Part shown: one piece after another, positions 50,619 to 56,753 of the stretch
Position numbering within the stretch: position 1 is the stretch's first letter
Layout: the number at the start of each line of letters is the position of its first letter
DNA from: Saprospiraceae bacterium
Lineage (GTDB): Bacteria > Bacteroidota > Bacteroidia > Chitinophagales > Saprospiraceae
Length of the DNA: 64,000 bases
Direction: 5' to 3'
Assembly (NCBI GenBank): GCA_022841345.1
Contig: JALHRR010000019.1
Coordinates: 1-64,000, forward strand
The notes under the pieces: model-generated
What the model was told of the DNA's origin: nothing
Database searches by the model: none
Seen by the model: the letters and a program-made list of their open reading frames with translations, nothing else
Translations under genes and position numbers: made by a program

Positions 50619-51584
50619 TTATTTCTCAACAAAAACCGGAGATTGCTGCGCTGAATAGTGATTTTCTGTTAACTGTAATTGCTCTTTTGTTTTCCAATTC
50701 ATAATGCTGATATGGAACTGTGATTCTTCGTTGTCCGAATGATTATAAACAAGCCATTTCCCATCTGAGCTCCAGTCATGCCATCCATCTGATTGTTGAT
50801 TGTTAATTAATTTCCACTGTTTTTTCCCATCCGGGGCGATCGCATAAATGCTGTGCCTTCCATCTTGTTTGGATACATAAGAAATGAAATTTTCAGCAGG
50901 ATGCCATCTGGCCGCTCCGGCCTTGTATCCATATTCTTTCGCAGATGGATTATCTTCCGGATAAGTCGTCAATTGTCTGGCCCCGGTCCCATCAGAATTC
51001 ATTACAAATAGTTCTTCATGTGTATTTCTGTCTCTTTTATCTTTTTTGTAAGAATAGACTATCTGTTTTCCATCCGGCGAAAAACAGGGGTCGCCATATG
51101 TGGCACTTGTATCGTTGGTTATTTGCTTAAAAGATCCATTTTCTGTATCAAGCAGGAATAATTGAAACCTCAATGCTTTACCTATTCGTCCCGTAACTAT
51201 CATTTCTTTACCCTTATTTCTGCTGCTCATCCAGCTATCTTCCAGCTGCAGTTCACTTATCTTTTGAATATTTTTGCCATTTGTATCCATTTTATATAGA
51301 AAAAAACAGCGATGACAGGTATCTCTGTCGCTCACAAAATAAAGACGATCTTTATAAGAATAATAAGTCCAGGCAACATCTTTGTGATTTGTGATATTCT
51401 TCTTATCCGAACCATTTGAGTTCATCATCATGATTTCATAATTGTCACCCGAACTGTCTTTGGCATTTACATTGTAGGCTATCAGGTAATTATCAGGCAC
51501 TTTAAGTTCATTATTTTCTGATTGAGAAAACAAGCTTGAGTTATTCATAATGAGAAGAATATTGAGGAGAATAAGTCTTTTCAT
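50619..51584 (-). CDS. TolB-like beta-propeller protein (exported)
   Basis: A 321-aa protein with a signal peptide (MKRLILLNILLIMNNSSLFSQ) and about six PD40/WD40-like blades: NYEIMMMNSNGSDKKNITN, DPCFSPDGKQIVYSYKKD, ELFVMNSDGTGARQLTTYPEDN, HSIYAIAPDGKKQWKLINN, HDWSSDGKWLVYNHSD, QFHISIMNWKTKEQLQLTEN. It should be periplasmic and lacks the TolB N-terminal domain, so it is not TolB itself. Function unknown; such propellers bind peptides or sugars. It is the last gene in a possible AraC-DUF1761-propeller minus-strand run, 39 bp after DUF1761. Confidence 0.85.
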   Translation of the reverse strand: MKRLILLNILLIMNNSSLFSQSENNELKVPDNYLIAYNVNAKDSSGDNYEIMMMNSNGSDKKNITNHKDVAWTYYSYKDRLYFVSDRDTCHRCFFLYKMDTNGKNIQKISELQLEDSWMSSRNKGKEMIVTGRIGKALRFQLFLLDTENGSFKQITNDTSATYGDPCFSPDGKQIVYSYKKDKRDRNTHEELFVMNSDGTGARQLTTYPEDNPSAKEYGYKAGAARWHPAENFISYVSKQDGRHSIYAIAPDGKKQWKLINNQQSDGWHDWSSDGKWLVYNHSDNEESQFHISIMNWKTKEQLQLTENHYSAQQSPVFVEK

Positions 51585-51623
51585 TTCATTGATTTTACCA
51601 AGTGTACAAGAATTGATTTCGGC

Positions 51624-52031
51624 TTATCTCCAGGCTCCCAGTATAAATCCGATCAATGTAAAGTACAAGGTAATATATCCTCCATTGATAAGAATGTATT
51701 TTAGTGAGCGCTGTTCGAATAATGCAACGATAGCAAAGATTAGAGCTGAAAACCCAAAACCGGCCAAGAATCCTGCTGTGGCTCCCCAGGATGCATCTGT
51801 GCCTTCGTCCCCCAGGAAAAAAGCCAAATTGTAGCTGATAATCAACGAGATAATAAGTGTAAATCCATAGGTTTTGGCAGGATTGACTTTTTGCATATCA
51901 GCATCAATAAAATTGTTTTCTTTCATCCAGGCTTTGTAAAAAAGAAGAGGTGAATACCAAATTCCCCCAACTAATAAATTTGAGACAGCACATACAATTA
52001 CTGCCCAATGATTAATGTGAAATTGCTCCAT
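51624..52031 (-). CDS. DUF1761-family membrane protein
   Basis: A 135-aa protein with four membrane helices. The DUF1761 landmarks are present: NHWAVIVCAVSNLLVGGIWYSPLLFYKAWM at the N-terminus, a TYGFTLIISLIISYNLAFFLG helix, GATAGFLAGFGFSALIFAIVALFEQRS, and GGYITLYFTLIGFILGAWR at the C-terminus. No function is known for the family. It lies 62 bp downstream of the AraC-type regulator, in the same direction. Confidence 0.85.
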   Translation of the reverse strand: MEQFHINHWAVIVCAVSNLLVGGIWYSPLLFYKAWMKENNFIDADMQKVNPAKTYGFTLIISLIISYNLAFFLGDEGTDASWGATAGFLAGFGFSALIFAIVALFEQRSLKYILINGGYITLYFTLIGFILGAWR

Positions 52032-52093
52032 GGTTTATTATTTTTTAGCAAAGTAATAGCATAGTATTATATCTGGATTGGAAAAAATTTACC

Positions 52094-52912
52094 TCAACCT
52101 ACGGCAAGGTAATTAAGGTTTTCAGTTTTCAATCTCAAGTATTCTGAGGGGGTGCATCCTGAGAACAATTTGAACTCATTGATAAAGTGGGATTGATCAT
52201 AGAATCCAGACTCATGTGCTATCCTGCTCCAATCTGCTTCCCTCTTCATTTCAATCTCCTTTATAGCTTTTTGAAATCTCATGACTTTAAGGAACCCTTT
52301 GGGAGTTAGACCCACATGAGAGCTGAACTGATGAATAAAATGCTTTTGCGAATAGCCGATCTTGTCTGATAAAGCTTTGATGGTGAGCTGATGTGGTGTG
52401 GACAAAATCTTCTTCACAGCAAAAATGACGCATGGATTCAGGATTAATTTGCTTTGATAAAATTGAATAAAATACTTTTCCGCTTTGGCAAATTTCCCCC
52501 CTATAGATTCAATGTTCTGCAGTTCCTCTCTAAGGAAAAGAAAGTCACGTGGCAAAACATCCCGGCCATGTACTACATGATCAGTGAGTGTGTCAACCGG
52601 CATTTCCAGAAAAGGATAAGATTGTCCTTTGTGAAAATAAATAATAAACATTTCCGAGTCTTTGCCCGATGGTATAGTGATACATTTATTTCTAATCCCG
52701 GAAAACCAAACTTCCTTGCAAGCCTGTTTTTCTTCCAGGGTATCATTGTCATAAATATATTGGGGATTGCCTGAGAGTTCAAATATCAGGTGAATATCCC
52801 CATCAGGAAGAAAGCGGTCTATTGAATGGACAGGATTTGCGTCCTTGTAATAAAAGAACCTGTCAATAAATTGATTCAACGGAAAACCCGGGAAGTACAT
52901 TTCTGCAATCAT
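52094..52912 (-). CDS. AraC-family transcription regulator
   Basis: A regulator of about 272 aa. The N-terminal ligand/oligomerisation region (YFPGFPLNQFIDRFFYYKD..., RFLPDGDIHLIFELSGNP) is of the DUF6597-type found in many Bacteroidota AraC proteins. The C-terminal double helix-turn-helix is intact: LTIKALSDKIGYSQKHFIHQFSSHVGLTPKGFLKVMRFQKAI, then WSRIAHESGFYDQSHFINEFKLFSGCTPSEYLR. The frame starts with a TTG at 52930. ATG 52912 is preferred. It is divergent from the metallo-beta-lactamase gene across about 137 bp and could regulate it or its own downstream genes, which is inference from position only. Confidence 0.9.
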   Translation of the reverse strand: MIAEMYFPGFPLNQFIDRFFYYKDANPVHSIDRFLPDGDIHLIFELSGNPQYIYDNDTLEEKQACKEVWFSGIRNKCITIPSGKDSEMFIIYFHKGQSYPFLEMPVDTLTDHVVHGRDVLPRDFLFLREELQNIESIGGKFAKAEKYFIQFYQSKLILNPCVIFAVKKILSTPHQLTIKALSDKIGYSQKHFIHQFSSHVGLTPKGFLKVMRFQKAIKEIEMKREADWSRIAHESGFYDQSHFINEFKLFSGCTPSEYLRLKTENLNYLAVG

Positions 52913-53049
52913 AAGCTTACAAGTATTCAAATGTAATAATTACTCATTTAGCCAATTCGTATTTGCTAACATATTTCATATTACTTTCGTGTTCGTATAA
53001 GGCACTGGATGATTTTGCATACAAATAATTGAATTTAATGATTGTCAAT

Positions 53050-53817
53050 ATGAATTTTCAAAGGGTCTTAATAGCTGGCTGTATTCTTATCCACTCAGTA
53101 TTTGCAATACAATCTTTATCCGCGCAAGCCCTAACTTTCGCTCAGAAGAAGGTGGACAAACTTATCATCACTTCGATTGCAAAGGATGTTTTTGTCTACT
53201 CAACTTTCAATGAATTTGCGGGCAAGCTGTTCCCTTCCAATAGTATGTATTTAGTTACTGAGGATGGAGTGGTGCTGATTGATACACCCTGGGATGCAGC
53301 ACAATTGCAGCCCTTGCTGGATAGTATAAAAACGCGGCATGGTAAAGATGTGATCATGTGCATCTCTACCCATTTTCATGCAGACAGGACTGCCGGACTT
53401 GAATATTACAACGGTAAAAATATTAAAACTTTCTCGACCCAAATGACACTGGATTCCTGCATCTCCAGGGGAGAAAAAAGAGCAGAGAATATATTTCGAA
53501 ATGATACGATTTTTAAAGTAGGACAATATGAATTCGAAGCATATTATCCCGGTCCCGGACATAGCCCGGACAATATTGTCATTTGGGTCCCTCACGCCAG
53601 AGTCCTTTTCGGGGGCTGCTTTGTAAAAAGCACAGAGAACACTGATCTGGGAAATTTGTCAGATGCCGTTGTTGGTCAATGGGCTCAGAGTATGTTGAAA
53701 GTTGAAGAGCGATATCCGAAAGCAAAGGTTGTGGTTCCGGGGCATTTTGGATGGGGGAGTAAGAAGAATCTTAAGCATACGAGGAGGTTGGTGGAGCAGT
53801 ACCTGAAGGAGAAGTAA
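53050..53817 (+). CDS. bla: subclass-B1-type metallo-beta-lactamase
   Basis: A 255-aa exported metallo-hydrolase. The signal peptide is MNFQRVLIAGCILIHSVFAI with SLSA. All zinc ligands of the B1 pattern are visible: H108, H110 and D112 in STHFHADRTAG (site 1 His plus D of site 2), H171 in GPGHSPDN, C190 in LFGGCFVK, and H232 in VVPGHFGW. The spacing, and Cys rather than Ser at the site-2 position, fits B1 and not B2/B3 or glyoxalase-type relatives. Such enzymes hydrolyse beta-lactams in the periplasm and occur on many environmental Bacteroidota chromosomes. Activity and spectrum cannot be read from sequence. Upstream in-frame starts at 53038 (ATG) and 53029 (TTG) exist. 53050 gives the cleanest signal peptide. 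Confidence 0.9.
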   Translation: MNFQRVLIAGCILIHSVFAIQSLSAQALTFAQKKVDKLIITSIAKDVFVYSTFNEFAGKLFPSNSMYLVTEDGVVLIDTPWDAAQLQPLLDSIKTRHGKDVIMCISTHFHADRTAGLEYYNGKNIKTFSTQMTLDSCISRGEKRAENIFRNDTIFKVGQYEFEAYYPGPGHSPDNIVIWVPHARVLFGGCFVKSTENTDLGNLSDAVVGQWAQSMLKVEERYPKAKVVVPGHFGWGSKKNLKHTRRLVEQYLKEK

Positions 53818-54044
53818 CAATGCCTCTTTTGGTTTTGACTTTAGTGTTCGATGAATTAAAAATTCATGAATTACAGGATCGAAGTTACAAACTGGGACCA
53901 TCGGAAGCAGAAAATTTATGGCTGTTTCAAATCTAAAATTACTGAAATCTGAAAGCTGAAAACTGAAATCAGGCCCCGCTGTGTTATCTTCATCGAATGG
54001 TCCCCAAAGCTTTGGGGACGGGGACTGAAATCTGAAATCTTACA
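53818..54044. other. spacer with CTGAAATCTGAAA tract and palindrome
   Basis: Non-coding. It holds imperfect CTGAAATCTGAAAGCTGAAA repeats (53938-53971 and 54023-54041) flanking a GTCCCCAAAGCTTTGGGGAC copy (53999-54021). Confidence 0.6.
53999..54021. repeat. GTCCCCAAAGCTTTGGGGAC palindrome copy
   Basis: Matches 1003-1022 over the full 20 bp, and the match continues into flanking GG and GG bases on either side. Confidence 0.8.
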
Positions 54045-54049
54045 TAAAA

Positions 54050-54082
54050 AATGGCAGGATCACTATTGAAAGTCCCTGCCAC
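54050..54082 (-). terminator. terminator of the YceI gene
   Basis: On the minus strand TGGCAGG pairs with CCTGCCA over a 16-nt loop, followed by six T. It begins 22 bp after the YceI stop. Confidence 0.75.
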
Positions 54083-54103
54083 TTATTTTTTATTTAAATC
54101 AAT

Positions 54104-54637
54104 CTACGCTTGTTTCACCATTTGAATTTCACATTCAATGCGAACTTCATCACTTACAAGCACTCCACCAGCCTCGAGTGCAGCATTCCAGTTTAATCCC
54201 CATTCTTTACGGTTGAGTTTTCCTGTAACTGAGAAAGCTGATTTAATATTTCCCCATGGATCTTTTCCGATTCCACCAAATTCAACATTTAAGTTGACAG
54301 GATTGCTGATGCCATGCATACTTAGGTTTCCTTTGAGTTCAAATGTATTGTCATCGACTGCCTTGAAGGATGTAGATTCAAATTTCACTTCCGGGTTTGC
54401 TTCAGCATTAAAGAAATCTGCACTTTTCAGGTGAGTATCTCTGTCTGCATTTCCAGTATTTACGGATGCCGTTTTAGCGGTAAAGCTGATCTTAGCATCT
54501 TCCAGGCTATCTCCATTGGCAACAGCAGTAGCATTGATTTCGTCGAATTTACCTGAAACATTACTGAACATCATATGTCTGATTTTGAATCCGACTTCTG
54601 AGTGGGTGGGATCTAAAGCCCAATTGATAGTTGACAT
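54104..54637 (-). CDS. YceI-family protein
   Basis: A 177-aa lipocalin-like beta-barrel of the YceI family: MSTINWALDPTHSEVGFKIRHMMFSNVSGKF (the family's D-x-x-H-S-x-v-x-F-x-i-x-H motif). Next come TGNADRDTHLKSADFFNAEANPEVKFESTSF, GNLSMHGISNPVNLNVEFGG and FSVTGKLNRKEWGLNWN. Members bind isoprenoid quinones or other long lipids. This copy has no signal peptide, so it is probably cytosolic, as in many Bacteroidota forms. It follows the pirin gene by 36 bp and the two likely form one transcript ending at the terminator at 54050. Confidence 0.93.
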   Translation of the reverse strand: MSTINWALDPTHSEVGFKIRHMMFSNVSGKFDEINATAVANGDSLEDAKISFTAKTASVNTGNADRDTHLKSADFFNAEANPEVKFESTSFKAVDDNTFELKGNLSMHGISNPVNLNVEFGGIGKDPWGNIKSAFSVTGKLNRKEWGLNWNAALEAGGVLVSDEVRIECEIQMVKQA

Positions 54638-54673
54638 GATTATTTTATTTTACGATTTTAATTACAATTTGAT

Positions 54674-55567
54674 TTAGACTGACATAGGCACTTCCATGAG
54701 TAAAATATCTGTGTCGTCAGAAGTAGATTTGATAGAAATTTTGTTTGTATTCCAGATACCAAATCCGTCCCTGCTTTCCAATGCCTGATTTTCAATACTG
54801 GCAGTTCCTTTAATGATAAACGCATAGACACCATTTCCAGGCTTCTTGATAATGTAGTCAGTGTTCACTCCTTTCTTGAAAGTACCCAGATGAAACCATG
54901 CATCCTGATTGATCCATACACCTGCATCTTTAGGATTAGGGGATAGGATTTGCTGAAATTTATTTTTTCTCTCTATGGGATTCAGGCTGATTTGATCGTA
55001 TCTCGGAGTGACATTTCTCTTATTGGGGAAAAGCCAGATTTGCAAAAACTTGACTTTTTTGTCTTTGTTTTTATTGTACTCCGAGTGTGTGATTCCTGTT
55101 CCTGCACTCATGGCCTGGATGTCGCCGTTTCTGATCACAGCTACATTACCCATGCTATCCTTGTGTTCCAGATCTCCTTCCAGAGGAATACTGATGATCT
55201 CCATATTGTCATGAGGATGCGTACCAAATCCTTTTCCCGGATCTACCCTGTCATCATTCAATACCCGGAGGACTCCAAAGTGCATTCTTTCCGGATTGTG
55301 ATAATTGGCGAAACTAAATGTATGCCTGCTTTCCAGCCAGCCATGATTCGCCAGGCCTCTGGTATTGGCTTTATGCAACACTGTGTTTTCCATGATCTTT
55401 GATTGTGTGTTAGGAATATGATTAAATCCCAGACCTTCTTCAGGCTCCATTTGCTGAAGCGTTTTCAATTCATCGATATCATTTGCGAGTAATCGCATTC
55501 CGGATGCAGATGCGGCAAATATGCCGGTTCCTAATAATCCTTTTCTGATGAAATCTTTTCTGTCCAT
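54674..55567 (-). CDS. pirin-family protein with an export-type N-terminus
   Basis: A 297-aa bicupin. The pirin metal-site residues are present: THPHDNMEIISIPLEGDLEHKDSMGN and MSAGTGITHSEYN, giving two His of the first motif and His/Glu of the second. The C-terminal cupin is intact (GVYAFIIKGTASIENQALESRDGFGIW). Pirins are iron proteins, some with quercetinase activity or redox-sensor roles. Unusually, the N-terminus MDRKDFIRKGLLGTGIFAAS looks like the Bacteroidota Tat or membrane-associated leader (basic-x-F-basic then a hydrophobic stretch), followed by about 40 non-pirin residues. It may be exported. It is co-directional with YceI (36 bp), a common pairing. Confidence 0.88.
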   Translation of the reverse strand: MDRKDFIRKGLLGTGIFAASASGMRLLANDIDELKTLQQMEPEEGLGFNHIPNTQSKIMENTVLHKANTRGLANHGWLESRHTFSFANYHNPERMHFGVLRVLNDDRVDPGKGFGTHPHDNMEIISIPLEGDLEHKDSMGNVAVIRNGDIQAMSAGTGITHSEYNKNKDKKVKFLQIWLFPNKRNVTPRYDQISLNPIERKNKFQQILSPNPKDAGVWINQDAWFHLGTFKKGVNTDYIIKKPGNGVYAFIIKGTASIENQALESRDGFGIWNTNKISIKSTSDDTDILLMEVPMSV

Positions 55568-56050
55568 GATTTTTTCATTTTGATATTACAAAAATACACC
55601 CGAATAGAGCTCAGAACCAATAATGTAGATTAAGAAAAAGGAGAAAATGAGAGAATTGTTGATGGGATTGAAGGATTATATTCAGAGCTTATGAGATGTT
55701 TCATAGTTTTCTTTGTAATAATTGAAAATTTGTGTCCACGAATTACACAAAAGGGACACGAAAAAAATCAAAGAAGTCTTTAATGAGGCTTGAAAAAATA
55801 ATGCAAGTCATAGAGGGTATCTGGCCGCATTTGGAAATTGAACACCTTCGGCGTTCGAGAAAGGAAGCCATCTACCCCGGGCTGCGTTTTACTTGCACGG
55901 GGGTATCCAAATTAAACTCCTTGCGGAGTTTTCGATATGTGTAATGGTATGTTGGAAAGTTAACATATACAGGATAATTTTGTCATTTTGATTCTTATAA
56001 CTCATAACTCATAACTCATAACTCATAACTCATATCTCATATCTTATCTC
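55568..56050. other. spacer with ATGAGTTATGAG tract
   Basis: About 480 bp without a credible gene. It contains a hairpin AAACTCC/GGAGTTT (55914-55931), a CCCCGGGCTGCGTTTTACTT segment, and a minus-strand GAGTTATGAGTTATGAG tract (about 55999-56040) that runs up to the stop codon of the Crp-family gene. A 70-codon plus-strand frame at 55732-55944 has no protein-like features. Confidence 0.6.
55914..55931. repeat. hairpin aaactcc/ggagttt
   Basis: A perfect 7-bp stem with a TTGC loop inside repeat-derived DNA. Confidence 0.5.
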
Positions 56051-56641
56051 TTATCTCTTCCTCATCATCCCCTTCTTCATCTTACTTAGAAATTCCGGTG
56101 TGACGCCTATATAGGATGCCACCTGCTTCTGAGGAAGGATTTGAATCAAGGTAGGATAAGTCACACAAAATTGTTCGTATCGCTGTTGGGCATTCAATCC
56201 CAAATTGTCAACTACACGCTGTCGGTATGCCACAAGTGAATTCTCCGTGATGATGCGGAAGTAACGCTCAAATTTGGGAATATCATCGAACAATTTCATT
56301 TGATTTTTACGGCTAAATAGAAAAGCTTCTGTGTCGACAATAGGTTCGATGTAAAGCTGTGCCGGTCTTTGGGAAATGAAGCTATACATGTCTGTCATCC
56401 ACCAGCCTTCCGGAGCAAATTGAATAATATGTTCAAAACCATTGTCATCAATAGAGTAGGAGCGGAGGCATCCTTCTATTACGAATGCAGCTTCATGAGC
56501 GATTTCACCGGGTTGGAGGACCGGGTGCTTTTTTTTGAATTTGACAGAAGTTAGGAGTGAGAGAAAATGTTGTTGTTCTTCTTCACTCAGAGTGATATGC
56601 TTTTCAATGCCTTTTAGTATGATAGATTTCTCTGCATTCAT
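56051..56641 (-). CDS. Crp/Fnr-family transcription regulator
   Basis: A 196-aa regulator. The cyclic-nucleotide-binding-type beta-roll covers about residues 10-120 (LSEEEQQHFLSLLTSVKFKKKHPVLQPGE, FVIEGCLRSYSIDDNGFEHIIQFAPEGWWMTDMYSF). The C-terminal winged helix has QKQVASYIGVTPEFLSKMKKGMMRKR. The PFGE(L/I)A...R cAMP signature is not intact, so it probably senses something else or nothing. Length is normal for the short Bacteroidota subgroup. A TATCTTTG promoter core lies directly upstream, 4 nt from the ATG. It is next to the pirin/YceI pair and the TonB receptor, but regulation of them is conjecture. Confidence 0.9.
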   Translation of the reverse strand: MNAEKSIILKGIEKHITLSEEEQQHFLSLLTSVKFKKKHPVLQPGEIAHEAAFVIEGCLRSYSIDDNGFEHIIQFAPEGWWMTDMYSFISQRPAQLYIEPIVDTEAFLFSRKNQMKLFDDIPKFERYFRIITENSLVAYRQRVVDNLGLNAQQRYEQFCVTYPTLIQILPQKQVASYIGVTPEFLSKMKKGMMRKR

Positions 56642-56645
56642 GATT

Positions 56646-56653
56646 CAAAGATA
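56646..56653 (-). promoter_or_regulatory. -7 element abutting the Crp-family gene
   Basis: The minus strand reads TATCTTTG, a full consensus match ending 4 nt before the ATG, which implies a leaderless or near-leaderless mRNA. A TTTTTG lies upstream but at too short a spacing (14 bp). Confidence 0.45.
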
Positions 56654-56690
56654 AGATACTGCGGGAGCAAAAATGGATATATCTTATCTC

Positions 56691-56740
56691 ATAAATACTA
56701 AAAGCCCGAAATACACAGATTTCGGGCTTTTAGTATTTAT
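56691..56740 (-). terminator. long perfect terminator of the TonB-receptor gene
   Basis: A 22-bp perfect stem (right arm ATTTCGGGCTTTTAGTATTT then AT) with a 6-nt loop, 13 bp beyond the receptor's stop codon. The T-rich end suits minus-strand termination. The symmetry would also stop plus-strand read-through. Confidence 0.88.
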
Positions 56741-56753
56741 TTTATTCTAGATC

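Noticed and set aside
55732-55944. 70-codon plus-strand frame starting MSTNYTKGTRKKSKKSLMRL.
   Set aside because: It overlaps hairpin and repeat DNA, has no domain features, and its composition reads like translated repeat sequence.
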